Assembly (NCBI RefSeq): GCF_043641665.1
Contig: NC_092197.1
Coordinates: 13,646,148 to 13,710,147 of the forward strand
Reading direction: 5' to 3'
DNA: 64,000 bases
DNA from: Enoplosus armatus
Lineage: Eukaryota; Chordata; Actinopteri; Centrarchiformes; Enoplosidae
Shown: positions 48,662 to 62,929 of the stretch, piece after piece
Position numbering within the stretch: position 1 is the first letter of the stretch
Layout: every line of letters begins with the position of its first letter
The notes under the pieces: model-generated
What the model was told of the DNA's origin: nothing
The model's database searches: none
The model's input: only the letters and a program-made list of their open reading frames with translations
Position numbers and translations under genes: made by a program

Positions 48662-49734
48662 TCATGCTGTTGCCCACAGCCAGAAGAGAGTAAGCTCCAA
48701 ATTCCATCTGGTACAGTGAAAGCTGATCCTTCACTGAGCGGCTGGTGTTGCCGGCCTGCTGGGGCCAAATGCACACTCTCCATTCACACTCTGTTGACCT
48801 CCATCAGCTGGAGCACTAACGCTTTTTGGACTCTGACCTACGCTGCAGGCTTTCTGTATTCAGAGCTACACCACCTTTTCAGATCAGGTGCACTTTTACT
48901 GTGTTGAGTGTGTTGCTCTTCAAAGGAATTTCACTCATTATTCTGCTGTAAATGCATTGAGTTGCAGGTGTTGCATGTATTGGATTTGATGTGTATTATT
49001 TGATACTAATCATAAAAGTAGTCTTTTCAGACAATGATATGCAGTACAAAGTTGCTACGTATGCAATAGGTAAACAACTAACAGACGTTGGGGCACCTTA
49101 AAGATAAGATGCATTGTTGTTTAGACGAGATCTTCCTTGGTACACAGACTTGTGTGTTATAGTAGGACCCCCATGTATGTCTAAAGGTATAAAAGACGAG
49201 TTTGAACAGTGTTCGGGGCAGCAGTACTGATTCGGCTACGGGTGCTGTCCAGGTTAAGATGTGCATGCCTGTTGATCCTGATCTTTGATGCAAATAAAGA
49301 GTATTATGTGAAAAGTCAGTATCAGCAGAGTTTCCTTCCACCATCGGACCATCGCCTACATCTGGGGAATGAAGAAGAAATTAACGACAGATTCATTCTT
49401 CTTAAGCAATAATAATGAATTTTGATGAATGGAAATGGTTGTTTTTTTTAATATGTGGTTTTGTGATTTACTTGCTGAGGCTTTTGGGATGGAAATATTT
49501 CAGCGGTGAACAAAGATGTAATTCTATAATTAATTGCACTGAATTTGGTTGAACTGTGTTGCTAATGCATTATGGCTATTAAACTCTTGATAAGACATTT
49601 GCAGACATGCACATTTGGATGCAGTTAACTTGGGACTGTAAGAAGACATCAGCCGTATCAATGCCATGTACATAACTCAACCTGCACCAGGTAAAGGTCA
49701 AAGGTCAAGGATTGCTTCACATATTTATAGAAAT

Positions 49735-49845
49735 ACAGTGTAAAGCTAACAAGCTCGGTCAGTAAAAATTGGTAAAAATATATATATTTAAAATTTTTCT
49801 GTGAAGCACTTTGTAACTTTTAAGAAAAGAGCTTTATAAATAAAG

Positions 49846-49878
<33 letters not shown>
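49735..49878 (+). mobile_element. 3' end of a SINE- or LINE-type retroelement with (TTA)n tail
   Basis: CTGTGAAGCACTTTGTAACT, then AGAGCTTTATAAATAAAGTT, then TTA repeated about ten times (49847-49878) is the classic 3' end of fish L2/CR1-like LINEs and the SINEs that share their tails (recalled). Upstream sequence is too diverged to name. Only about 140 bases or fewer are retained. Confidence 0.55.
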
Positions 49879-49914
49879 TGGAACCGAACATTGAAGCTCA
49901 ACATTTAGTCTTTT

Positions 49915-50190
49915 AGTTTTTTTGGAGTAAAAAATTATGTTTTTTTGATTCATGGTTAATTGTTTTTTTAATTATTAAAAAGAAAAACAGTCTTTGAGGA
50001 AAAATCAGAAAAAATAATTTTCCTGTCAGCCCCTGGAGGGGCGTGCCGGTGTCTCTGTTTGATTGACAGAAGCTGGCAGGCTGAGCCCCAGCAGGGGAAC
50101 AAGAGACAAAGTAAACAAACATGTGCTGATTTTTTTTTCCCAGAGGAGAACACAGGACAAGTGATTTAGTGAGTGAGTTTACTGTAGCAG
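49915..50190 (+). repeat. Dispersed repeat family A, copy 2
   Basis: It matches 62930-63180 through GTGTC..TGTTTGATTGAC, GGCAGGCTGAG, CAGGGGAACAAGAGA and ACAAAGTAAACAAA blocks with small indels. The left part is a T-rich AATTATTAAAA region, which also resembles the left part of the other copy. The right part continues to a GCAGACAAAAACAAAC block. No coding capacity is evident; a minus-strand 95-codon open frame here is repeat-derived. Confidence 0.6.
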
Positions 50191-50754
50191 ACAAAAACAA
50201 ACAATTTAATTTCAGGACTTCAAATTTTGTGACAGACTGATAAAGCTTTGAATAGGGATAATGAGGGAAACAATTGCTTGCCCCCTATCTATGTTAAGTT
50301 GGGTGTGAGATACTGCCCCAAGTGTAGGAGTTCAAGTATGGAGTATGAGAGGGAAAGGCGGGTCGGTGTAGTGTCAGCAGGAATGCTGCCGTTGTATTAG
50401 AGGTAAAAAGGGCACTGAGCCTGTAGGCGCCAGATTTACCAAACGATCTTCCTTTTTAACCCTAATCTTGTTTTCTTTGGCTGGATTTCAGGGCTCATCA
50501 ATATGGACAGGGACACACTTCCTTGCTTACCCTGCTGCCATTGCCACCCGGATAATTGGCAGAATATGGATGCATGGATGGAACTATTGAGCGACTCTAA
50601 ATGTAACCATTATTTGGATTTTGTTGCACCAATAAACATACCTGGAGGGTCAACATGAACACCTTCTATCGCAATTCATTGCAACGGCAAAACAAAGTAG
50701 CCTCAAAAAGGAAAAATGTGGCAGGGCTGTATTATATCATTTCATATTCCATTT

Positions 50755-50950
50755 TTCTTTGCTGGATCCTATTTCTATTTCCTGCTGCAATTATCCTTCC
50801 AGAGCCCATTAGTACCATGGCCCGATCATAGTGAAATATGGCACTGGTTGATTTCTGGCAATTCCGCACCACATCGAGATTGGTTGAGCTAGCCCATCCA
50901 CTAACAAATATGAGTTTTGGGTCATCAATTTATTTTGGCCTGCCTTGCTC
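50755..50950. promoter_or_regulatory. Candidate conserved noncoding element
   Basis: Non-repetitive, moderately AT-rich sequence with CTGCAATTATCC, GAGCCCATTAGTACC, GGTTGATTTCTGGCAATTCC and GGGTCATCAATTTATTTTGG. The evenness and motif density suggest constraint, but this is a visual judgement. Confidence 0.25.
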
Positions 50951-52249
50951 CAGCTCTTGTCAGTAGGAAAACGCTCCCACCTATCACCCTATTACCACAC
51001 ATATAGTAAGGTAGGGATGCTTCAACACAGGTCTCTGTCTCCCTGCAACACTATTTCACACAGAGCCTAATACCAGAAAGAACACTGGCCAAAACATCCT
51101 CATTATATACACAAAATTATGTATGTCTCTTGCTTATTCCAAGATTATTAGGCCTCTCTGGCAAAATTATGGTATGGTTTAGGTATTTTTGTTGTCTATC
51201 AAAACAGCATACTAAGATGTGATTTTGTTTAAGGTGAGGCAAATAACATTCAGCTGATTTACAATGCTGTAGCAAGATTCAGTCCAATTCAATCCCAGAT
51301 TCAATCTGTTTGGGCAGATGACAATTTATTCCAGTCAAAATGCCACAGTTCAGCTTGTGGACCATCGGTGAGTGTGAGTGGGAGCACCAATATGTCTAAA
51401 GAGGAAATCTCTTAACAAATCCTCCAAATCATCCCACCTGACAAAAACCCACCACAACTGAGACTGAGATACTACTGAGTTAATTTTTCTTTCAGTGCCT
51501 CTTACAAGTAAACAGGCAGTGTAGTGATGGCCTTAATGACTTACTGCTCAGACTGCATTCTGAAATAAAACTAAATAGTCAACAACAAAAGTCCAGTGGC
51601 TACCTGCTGCTCACAAAATAACAACATTAAAATCGTTGGTGATTTTTTCTGTGGAATGATTGCTCACTTTTCACTCATATAGTCACTAAGTCACATGACT
51701 CACTCTTCACTTTTACAATGTTATACTTTACAATACTAAACAGCAATCTTATGCCCAATGTCTTTATGCCCTGTAATAGAACTGTCCAGGGTGCACTCTA
51801 CCTCTCATGCCCCCAACAACCCTGCACAGGTTAAGATACAGATAACAGATATACAGATAATTAATGAATGGATGGATATGGATTCACTTTTCACATTTGC
51901 TTAAAATAAAGAGGCACAGATTCATTTCCTCCCTCCAGCGATGAGTTCATTTTCAGAATAATATATCCAGGGTTAGAAACAGAATACAGAACAGAATTGA
52001 TTTCAATTCAATGACAAATCTTTACTTTGATGCCAAAACATAACAAGGACTTGTATACTCACACGAAACAGAGCAAATGTATTTCATTTTTTCCCAAGAT
52101 CCCGTCAATCTTTTCCAGTCACCCTGTAACACGGGAGCTTCAGAAACAGTGTAACCATTTAGATGCTAATGTTGCCAGTCTGTACTTAACAAAATAACAT
52201 CCTCCAACAATAAAACTCTTTTATGATACACAAGAGATTGCACGTTTGA

Positions 52250-55200
52250 AATACAGACAAATATGATTGTCAAGAATACAAAACCGCCGAGAAACTCAAC
52301 AAATTGTGAAAGAACGTGAAGTTGAGCGGTCTAAGTGTGTTACTGCCAAACGAAGTATGGCTGAAGAAAAATAACCTCCTTGGGCCTAAGATCTTCTGGA
52401 GTCGTTCCAGCAAAAGTTTGATATTCTAAATAACTCCCATAAGGATCTTAAGAAGGAAACAAGGTCTGTGCTGAGTCTCCAATGCAGAGAAGCACATTGG
52501 AGTTGTAGATGACAAGCATGAAGTGCATGAAGACGCTGTTTACAACCTCACCATGGAGGTGAAGGGCCTAAACCTGAAAGTTTCCTTCTTTGAATCATAT
52601 AGCCGCAGGCACAACCTGGTGCTTTTGAGCCTTCTCTAACCTGCAAAGCTCATTATTACGGTGGATGGATCAAAATATATCTATGATTATCCAAAGATCT
52701 GAAGACACATATCCTGTCTGCAATTGGATAATGTGAGTGTTGGAGGTTTGTGAGGTGCGCACTAATTATCTGCCAACCTGAAGGTTTTCAATCTTTTCTA
52801 CTCTTAATGGACAAAAGAGGTCAGTTTATGCTTGATTGCTTATGACTTTCCAGTTGCAAAAGTAATGGCTGGACCTTCGCCCTGGTAATTGTCTAGTTGG
52901 CTGTTTTCCATGATCCATGTCTGGTGGCACTTAAAGGGCTATTAATTTTATTCCATTTCTTGATAGCCGAGTTTATCTTATAGTTGTGCTCATGTGGTGT
53001 TCACAGTTACTTTCACCCATTCTCTGTTGGGTTATGGACAGAGGAGGGACAGACATCCCTTTTCTTTCCTTGGCATTATTTTGTGTCTCATGTGTTTTGT
53101 TGTACATTTGAATTCTTTTTCATCTATTCAGATGGTATGGGAGTCTTTTAAAGTTACATGTAGAGGCTGGATTATCAGCTACGCTACAGCCAAGAATAGG
53201 GAGAGGTAAGAAGTAAGGCACACTTTGATAGCTGAACTAAAGAAATGAAACAAACAGCAGCATATGAGGGATCTCAGCAATTCAGAACTAAAGAAGTTAA
53301 TACTGCTCAGTAGGGCAGATTTGCAAGCTATATTGTATGAAGAAACATAATTTGCACTATGCAGATTTCATAGTCTGCATCTTAGTGCGCATGCGCCGAC
53401 CATGCATGCAGCCTGTTACAGTCGCTCCTGTTTGTTTTCTTATTTTCTCTTACTTTTTTCCTTTATTCCTTTATCATAACTTCGTATTTCGTATAATTTC
53501 CCCCCAGGGATCAATAAAGTATTTCTGATTTTGATTCTTAGATCAAGATATTTTGAGATAGGTGGTGATAAAGCAGGCTAAATATTAGCCCTGAGTCCTG
53601 AATACCTGCCATCCATGATGACAAGGGCTCTCTAATATTCAATACTTTGTTTTTGCCTGTGTTCAAAGAAACTGAAACAGAATATTTAGAAAGATGTGAC
53701 TCAGTCAGAGATCAAGGCTGCAATCAAAATGTTGGCTTCTGGTAAAGCACCAGGGGAGTACGATGACAGTATTATAAATGTTTTCAAGATTTACTGATCC
53801 CCTTCCTCACTTGACTTCATGATGACATTATTGTTAATCAGCCAATGCCGCACAGGTTGAGTTCTGCTGTGATTTCTCTGTTGCCAAAACCAGGCAAAGA
53901 CGCATTTGCAGCTGAATTATGTCCATTTAAGTCTGTTAAATAGTGATTATGAAGTGTTTGCAAAGATGCGTGCACTACACCTGGCCGCCCTGTCTAGTAA
54001 CATGAGGAGACTTTTTCATGTAATGTCAAGAGCGGCATCAGTTCAGCATCCACCGGCTGCCAATTTGTTTTTGGTCCAAAGGGTATATAGTGGGTTAAGG
54101 CTCTTTATTGTAATCCTACAGCACATGTTAAAACCAATGGTATATTGTCACCTCCTTTTCAACTGCTTAGGTCTACTAGACAGGGTTGTCCTGCATCTCC
54201 ACTCATATTTTCGTTAGCCCTTGAACCATTAGCCTGAGCTTATAGAGATAATCAGAACATAACCGGCATCCATCCATGACTAAGAATTTAAAGCCAATCT
54301 TTATGCTGATGACATTTTGCTAACACTATCTAATCCTGTGACTCAATCCCACACCTTTTGAAGCTCATTAATGACTTTGGCCAACTCTTTGGTTATAAGC
54401 TCAATTGGTCTAAGAGTGAAGCCATCCCGCTTAACCATCTTCAAATGCCTGATCAAATAGCTTCTACGCCCATTGTGTGGAAAACACAATGGACGACGTA
54501 TTTAGGTATTATGTCAAATATCCAATTGACAAAATGTGTGAGTTGAATGGTCCTTAGCACCTGAAAACAATAAAGGAAGACCTCAAAAGATGGGTAAATG
54601 TGCCTCTACCATTATGGGGAAGAGCAGAAGTGATTAAAATGAATGTACTCCCCAGATAATCTTTTCCATTCCTCTTAAATTTCCACAATGGTCGTTTCAA
54701 GAAATTAACAAATTGTTTACAATATTTTTATGGAAAGACAAAAAACCCAGCAGAAGTCTCAGAAAACTCCATCCCCAGGAATTGGGGTGGTTTTTGTATT
54801 CCAGATGTTTATTTACGTTATTTAGCCTATAATGGTAAAGATCAATAGGAAGCTGGTAGTTGGGGCTGGCTGGAGCAAAAACATTCTGTGCTGAGGTAAT
54901 ATGTTTTTTAAGTAATATGTGTTGTATAAATATCCCATCATGTCCTGTAGTCTGTATGTCTTCTAGGCAGCAAGGTAAATGGAATAACCACACTTACTCA
55001 TTGGAAACTGAGAAAACCAAATAGTTTTGACCTGGAGAACTGGCTTAAAGATTATTTGGACTTGATGTCAATGAACAATCAGCAACAGCTCTTCACAAAT
55101 GGAATAGCAGTCTCATAGACACTTTGACTCTAATCAAGATATCTCTGAATATTTTTCATGTCAGATCATTTTTAGCTGTTTTAGCTGTGCCTTGTCTGCT

Positions 55201-55470
55201 ATTGGAAACAATATGAAATTGAAATCCTGAATGCATGATGTATGATTGTTGGTCAGTGTGCCAGCGTGCTGGAGGCACCACAAACCCGTCCCATTAGCGG
55301 CAGGGTTAGGCCGGTGGTGTGCCCACCTCAACACCCCTCACTCCCCCATCCCCTTTTTTGTGACTGTGTATTGTTTGTATATGTCTCTTGTATTGTATGT
55401 TTCTTTGTATGTTTTTCTCTTTAATGAATTAACAGATGAAAAAAAAAAGAAAAAGATAAAAGAAAGTAAA
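52250..55470 (+). mobile_element. Decayed L1-type LINE retrotransposon, ORF1 and ORF2 relics
   Basis: Seen: near 52480-52640 a frame gives HIGVVDDKHEVHEDAVYNL and FESYSRRHNLVLLSLL, like the coiled-coil and SRRNNL-type start of the RNA-binding domain of L1 ORF1p. From 53040-53210 come HSLLG and WESFKVTCRGWIISYATAKN, like the region before the reverse transcriptase. From 53700 the RT is recognisable in pieces: SEIKAAIKMLASGKAPG, LLPKPGKD-like and SLLNSDYEVFAKMRA words, GCPASPLIFSLALEPLA, then LYADDILLTLSNP with the catalytic YADD at 54302-54313, and FGYKLNWSKSEAIPLN. The C-terminal part follows (VNVPLPLWGRAEVIKMNVLP, then a GGFCIPD word). Many stops, frameshifts and deletions break it. A 3' UTR ends in an A-rich tail at 55438-55470. 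Order and family words are those of fish L1/Tx1-like elements. No endonuclease core is intact, so it is inactive. Confidence 0.8.
53380..53541 (+). mobile_element. Short retroelement nested in the LINE
   Basis: A roughly 155-base segment interrupts the L1 coding order. It begins GTGCGCATGCGCCGACCATG and ends CCCAGGGATCAATAAAGTAT then TTCTGATTTTGATT, a CR1/L2/Rex-like 3' tail. TCTTAG occurs at both borders (53380-53385, 53536-53541), a possible short target-site duplication. It must be younger than the host LINE. Confidence 0.6.
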
Positions 55471-58400
55471 AACATTGCATAAAACCCTTGCCAATATAAA
55501 TGCAAGCAAAATTAAATCCAGTGTTTACTGTGCTAGATTTATCATTATCATAAATGTTCAAAGTCATGCTTAGTCTCTTTAACAGTTTTTACAGCAGGGC
55601 GGGATCGGGAAAAGGAGAAACTGTCTCTCTCTCCCTCTAAAAACTGTGACTTGTTTCCTGTTAGTATTATTTTACAAGACTGTTAGCTTAATTTGGATTT
55701 GTGTGCCACAATACAAGAATCACATACTGCATTCAGTTTTGCTATTTCTGCTGCAGGACAACACATTTGTGTTAAATTAAAAAAGTAACAAAATGACAGT
55801 AGGCTTTTCTTACTGACAAGTCAAAATGTCTGCTGTCTTTAGTGTTATTAATTCTACTTTCTACTTTGTTTGTGACGTGGGTTGGCCTTGCCCATGCAGT
55901 TACTTTCTGTGCTTTTTCTATGTATGACAGCAAACTGTATGATCTGTAGGATTTTCTTACTAACTGGTTTGACCTAACAAGTGTGTGTAATGTATACCTA
56001 AATGAACAGTGGCAGTTCATTGGGTGTAAATGCTGGATATGAGTTCACTGATAGTGTGGATGCTGCTCCACAGTCCTCATTAAGATAATTGAAGACCCTG
56101 AATGTGCTCGTGCACAGTCTTGCCAGTAACTGTCCTTTGTCGAGAAGAAGGGGCAGAGTGGAACAAACAGTAGTTTGAAGTAGAAGTTTGAGTGATGTGA
56201 TAAAAGTTTGCCACCAGAAAAGTACAGAGTTAGACAGACTTTCTCAGAGTTTCAGCAGCTAAGGAACCCACAGAGGGACATACAGGAGCTAATAACTAAT
56301 TAGACACAGCTGCTGGAGTGAGCAGGAAGACACTGGCATGTGGTAAGACATCTGGTGGGCAGGTAGGGAAACAAAGGGCCTGGGAAGGAACAAAGAGGAG
56401 AACATTTCGAAAAAGATCATATAAGAATAATAAGTGCCTTTAATTGGAACCGTACATAACACTACATTGATTACTGGTACTTGTTGCATAAATTTCAAAG
56501 CAAAACAGTAGCTTATTATGTTCTAAAAGAAAAACTCAAACGTCAACTGTGATTGCATTTCCAGACTTTGGTAATAAACAAATTCATTTAAAGACAAAGC
56601 AGTTGCCAACATTGGTTTCCTAAACCGAGGTTGAAAACTGAAGGATAAACAATAAAAGATAGCAATCTGTTTTATTGCTCATTTTTTAATGTAAGAGTAC
56701 TTACAACAGAGCAACAGAGTGACAGAGAGACTGAGCAAGAGATTTGAGCTGATATTAAAATCTTTTTAAATGTGCCCAGCAGAGTGAAAAAAAGAGGCCA
56801 TGCTCGTTTAACCTGTACTAATAAGGAAGGAGAAGAAATGACAGACAGACGGAGAGGATGATCAATGAATAGAGAAGAGTGGAGAAAAGATAGATACAGC
56901 AAGGACACAGAGAGAGAAAGAGAACGAGATTCACCGAGCAAAAGACAGAACACACTTCATTAATTAAGCACAGTCACAGGAAATCTGGAGGCAAAAAATA
57001 GACAGCCTCCCCCTTTCACCTTTTTAATTTCTGGCTACTTCATGTACTGTTTAACCCACTGCTTAAATGATTCCATCTGTAGAATAGACTCAAAGGATCA
57101 TCAGAATGGTATTATAAAGTTGGCATATTACAGCCAACTGATGAAGACAAATTGGCTTGAATTTCCGAGAGGAAATGAATGTGAGAGGAGAAAGTGGGTA
57201 CAGCAAGTGAGGATAACCCACAGATGGCAGAATTAAAATGAAGCTGTTAAAGTGCTTCCATTTGTGCATATTCCCTGTTTAAACTTGAGTCATTAAGTTC
57301 TTAGTAAAAATCCACAAAACATCTGAATTCTAACAGTTTGCTTTTGGCTCAAAAATCAAAAAACAATTGGGGTTTCTCCTACTTAAACTCATACTTTACG
57401 TTCTACATTTGAATGCTGTTAAAGCTAAACATACAAAAAAACTTCATGTAAAATATTAATATTATACTACCTATAATGAACTAAGATTATGGAGTAAACC
57501 ATAATTTTACAATCACTTTTTGAGTGCTAGTTTACCAGATAAAAGCAAATTTTAAAAAGACAGCAAATGACCGGCTACCTACTGCCGTATATAAAAGGAT
57601 GAATAGAAGCTTCCCAACTCTAAAATGTGCCATACAAATTATTTAAGAAACTCCCCAGACTGTGCAAAAATTAATCAAATAATTGTATATATTTCAAAGC
57701 TAATTGATGCATTAGCCATCAGTTGTTATTTTTCCAAAGTCTATTTAATGACATTTCCTCTTTGTGTTGGCCATGACTATGTCCATTGCTGCGCTGCTGC
57801 AGAATGATATTAACTGGTAGCCACATGAGTGCGTTTGCCAGTTTCTGCTGCTAAGACCACCAAGCGCTTGGTCCGGCTCGAGTCCAGCTGAGAACCTCTG
57901 TTGCATTTCTCTCTCCCTCATCTCCTGTCATCTATCTACTGGTGCTTTCTAATATAAGATAATAGTAATAAACTGTAGTTGTAGTAATAAATAAATAATA
58001 AACAAAGCACACGTACAATGTTGCTTGGTAGTATATTCTACCCTGTTCTGATGTGTCGGTCCTACAGTAGTTTGGAGACTCTGTGTCAGGCACCCCCTAG
58101 ATAAAATACATTTGGCTGATATGAAGACTACACATTGAAACTTCCCACTTGAAATGACTAACTCAAACTGATGTAAATGTAATATCTGTAAGGCAGTATT
58201 GCTGGACTACTTAGTGGTTTTAATCATGTCTGCTTCTCTTCATTTGATATTACCGCTCCCTGTAAAACTGAGACAATTAGGTATGACAAAAGATCCCTGA
58301 GGATAAATGATCTGCTAAAAGAACATTATATGCCCTGTCTATATGTCTCTGAGCTAATAACTACCAAGAGACACAAACCAAGGGTCCTATTCATTGTCCT

Positions 58401-61064
58401 ATTAATGCTCCTCCTGCCATCCTTTTCTTGTGACTGTGAAGAAATCTCACGCTTCTTTTGAGAAAACTGAAAATATTTGACATATTTGTTGCTCCTAATT
58501 CCATGAACAACTGTGCTCCCTCTCATTGTAAGACCTTGTAGACATGCTGTAATGTCACATATGGGATCCCCTTCCGCCTATTAGTAAAACACATTAAAAA
58601 AAAAGGATTGGGCCACTTGGCTCTGACATACTGGCCATTAGTAGTTCACTCTGTGCTGGCCGTGTTCCAAAAAGACAAACTCTGATACCTCAGTGTTAAA
58701 TATCTACAAGCTTTTCATAAAACTGCCCTTTACAACATTTGACTCCCTAAAAAGATACATAAATAAACTGGGTTCTCTAAATCCAAAATATTTGAATTAC
58801 AACAGAAGCAAAATGTGTTCATGCCAAACTATCCCAACACAGAGCACATTTCAACTCAGACAACAAACATTCACTACATTTCCTGCTTTGTCAAACCATT
58901 GAATTCAATTTGACACTAATAACCTTTAGTAACTATTGTGGATGCTATTAATGGCACTGACGCAGCAGTAAGTGTTTATTTATACAAATAATTTGCTATA
59001 AAAAAGCAGGTATAGGTGAGGTAAGACCACCTCAGCTGTGTTCCTTTCTGTCAAATATCAATGAGTTGTCAAAAGTGATTACAAGTCAACAGAGTATGGC
59101 TTTTATTTTCATCCACACGACCTGTCAATACTTTCTAGTGTGCAAGAAATGTGTAGTAACTGAAACATTTTTAGCACTAAAGCCGGTCCACAGTGGCAGA
59201 TTACCTGTCATCGTGTGTGCCAAGCTGTCTGTTTTGTTTGCACACTTCCTGCTCCACTGCACACATTGTTCAAATATTAGAGAAACTTTACAGAATTCTC
59301 AATAATCTGACCTCTTGAATATCATCACAATTATTATTTAGAGAGCTGCGAGATATTTAACATTGCTTCAGCAGCATTGAATGTTCCTGAGAAAACTGAG
59401 GGTGAGCCATACAGCTCTGTGTATTTATATTGACTTTTCTATTGAATTGATTTTATGGTCACTGATGGCCTTGTATACTTTATATTCAGTAAGATATAAA
59501 AAGGTACTGTTAAACAGCTGGTGTAAAATCTGCAGCAATAAAATTGGTATCATTAAAATTACAGCAAAATGCCCCAGGACGTCACATTAATTATATTACT
59601 CTCTCCTTCCTGCAGATAATAAGGAAACTGTATTCAGCTTTTTCTAATGAAAAAAGAAAAAGAAATGGTTAATGGGTTATCCAACACCACGCAGCCTACA
59701 GGCTTCACGCTTAGTTTTAACTGTCTAGTCCTAAGTGGCTTTAATTACCCAAATGTACCACTGTCTGCTCAAATCAAATTAGTACACCGCTGGATACACA
59801 TGAGAATGAAGAACTAACCTTGCTTAGCCATCCACGTGTGACTGAAACCATGATTGAGTCTGATCATGTTTTATTAGGTACTGAGAAGGCATACATTTGG
59901 TAACAACTTTATTTTGAGGGTCCCATGGTTTAGTAATAATTCCCTGAAAATGAACGGATATAACTGTAATTTCTTATGAAGGTTCCAGGAGAGGACCATT
60001 GAATATGGTACAATTAGAGGGAAAATGGAGACAGTGTTCAATTGGTACGCTTCCACTTAATTAATTCCAATTAATTGGTAGTGTAACCAAGAGAGTCAGT
60101 GCAAAGCAGGTCAGCTGAACATGAGAAAATGTAAAATTTGACTTTCTGTGGGGTTGTAAATCACAGGCTAGCATTAATGTGAATGTGTGTGCAGCCCAGT
60201 ATCACTTCTCACATCAACAGAGTTTGAGGTCAGTGACAGCACTCCAGCCTATTGCTGCTGATCCGTCAAAAAAGGATTGGGGAATGACGCATCCTTCCCC
60301 CGATTCTGGTCATCAACAACCAAACTGCTGTTGCAATGCTTCGAATTAGGCTACTGTGAGGAGGAACATAGGAAAGAAGACTCATGTAAATAGTGATGAA
60401 TTCAGGGGTGTCAGGGTATAACAACACAAGGTGCAGCACATGATCATCATCATCATGCTCCTGAATAGTTCACAGACTCAAAGCTAAAACACTGGACCAG
60501 TGTGTTCAATGCCTTAAAATGATGGAGCAAGAAACAAAACTTCATCAACTAGAAATGTTCCTTAATTACGTGTTTGTTATTGTTGTATATTACCATTTTA
60601 ATATAGATATTAACTTTTGGGTGAGTTACTTTATACCTCGAATAGAGAATGGATCAGAAGATGAATTCTTTTGAAATGGCTCAAAATTCTCAGAAGTCAT
60701 TCTGTTCTGGTGAATAGGCCATTTAAAATAGGCAAAATCATGTAAAGTAGCACATTTCCCTTCATTAGCAAAGCTCACAACATCATACCTGAGTGTACAC
60801 TTCCCATCTACAGGAATTATAGCCTTGTATCCTTAAGAATTACATTCATATTGGAGGATTCTGCACTGCAGGATTTACAGTTCATCTGATGTCAACGTTA
60901 AATGCCAATGTAGGAAGCAGTGTGCATCAGTATTTAGTGAGGTGGAAAGTAAGGGTGTGGATGTTGGGGAGGTAGACGGGCGTGTACACATCGAACTTTA
61001 AGAAGACCAGAGTTTGTATCCCGTCACGGTCCACGCTGGCAACATGGCTCTCTGGTTGGCAATG

Positions 61065-61290
61065 TCAATCTTTTGGTTTATGACAAAATACCTGCAAAAC
61101 TAATGACATTCCCATCAGCCTTAGCTTTACTGTGCTTAGTGTTAATTAGCAAATGCTAGCATGCTAACACCTAAAACTATGATAGTGACCATGGTAAACT
61201 TACACTTACAACATTGTCTTTGTGAGGTATTGATATTGGCATTTAGCTCAAAGCACCACTGGCTACCACAGCAGCCACGAGGGTAAGGCA
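61065..61290 (+). repeat. Dispersed repeat family D, copy 4
   Basis: It starts in TTTTGGTTTATGACAAAATA and runs through CCTGCAAAACTAATGACATT, CCCATCAGCCTTAGC, AATTAGCAAATGCTAGCATG, GCATTTAGCTCAAAGCACCA and an ACGAGGGTAAGGCATGTAGC end. It lacks the first half of the family. Confidence 0.75.
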
Positions 61291-62929
61291 TGTAGCTGTT
61301 GTAGTTCAGGGTAGGGTTTCCCTCCAGGAAATAAATGTAAGTCAACGCAATGTCCTCACGTCACAAAAAATGTTTGTGTGTCAGGGATTTAATGAGGATA
61401 TATTCTCGCTATAATGACTAAAACGGTCCCAGAGAAGGGAAGGTATTCTCTATATTTATCTCCTCGCTCTCCATCCTCTATTCTCATCATCGTCGTCATC
61501 ACTCTGTTTCTGCAATGACTTAGGATCAAGCTGGGACAGAGCAATAAGACAAGAGAGGGTGGGGGTGGAACACAAAGAAGAGATATGAGGAAAAGTGACA
61601 AATTGAAGAGGATAGAAGCAGAATGGTCACAGAAGGCAAGGAAAGAGAAAGAGTACAGAAATACAAACAAAGCTACTCAGCACAAGATTAAGTGTCCAGG
61701 GAAAATGCAGGGCAGCAGAACAGATAAGGGGGTGATGCTACCTTTCCATTTGTGTACTATCTGGTGTTTGGGATGAGGGAGAGATAATGGAACAATAGGG
61801 AGGGGGAGTCAGGGTTGAAATTAGGGCTGACACCTTGAAAGTTTGTCCCAAAACCAGATGGAAAGGTATCCTGTCTCTGAAACCTATTCTGTCCAGAGAG
61901 AGATGTTTTGAAGTGTTGGAGAGGAGAGGACAAGAGACAAAATCTATACAAGCAGAGCTAAATTATTAGGGATGGAGAGGATTTCAGATAAGTATACAAG
62001 ACAAGAGGCTCTGTGAGAAAGAGGTGAGATGAGACAGGTACACCGTTCATAGAAGGATTAATGAACCAGAAAGCATTAGAGCAGCAGAGGGGGTAGGAGT
62101 AGTCAGGGTGTCAGGCAGAGCTATGAAGGGCAGGGTGTGATAAGGATGCATGGCAGCAAAGAGTTGGTCATGATAGATAGAAAGGGGGAAAAAAAGAGAC
62201 AAAGAGGCAACGCTGCCAGAATCCACAGCTCATTGTCTGCAAATAATCTGCTTCAGGTCACCTTATTCAGCATGGCCATGGCTGTGTCCCTTAGTTTCTC
62301 CTGGCTGCTGTTCCCTGGAACTCCTGATTCTGCTGCACACATAGCACAGTCTAACCACAGTATTTGTGCACTGAAACCCAAAACAAGGAAGATGATTTGA
62401 AGTGGGTTGCCTAATATACCCCGGGTACTTAGCTTAAGAAGAAAAATGTCATTTTTACCTACACAAAGGAATATTTTCTATCAGTACTTTCATGTTCAAG
62501 ATGTAACCACTGTCAGAGCTGTCAGTGACTGTCAAGTCAATCAAGAAATGTTCAAATCCAAGTGTTAGTCTCAAGACTTGGTAAACAAATTGCATGTTGA
62601 TTTTCAGGTCTCTAAATGTTCTCTATTAAAATGACAAATCGTTTCAAAGTTCACAAAGTCCCTTCAATGCCCTGTTACTGTAATACTAAATTGTTTTTGT
62701 TCTCAAGGCACGGTTGTTTCTTTTATACTATCAACCATTAAGCTTGCTTGAGGCTCAGGTTCGCATTACCGGTTGTGGAGATTTGGGAGGAGTACGCATG
62801 TGACCTACACCCTTCTTGGCGAAGGTTTGCAGAGATGTTTACGTGTATCTTTACAGAATCATAAATCCAGTCCTCTTAAAGTCCATCTAAAATCACAATC
62901 AGTCACCAGTAATTGAATTGCTAATCTTT

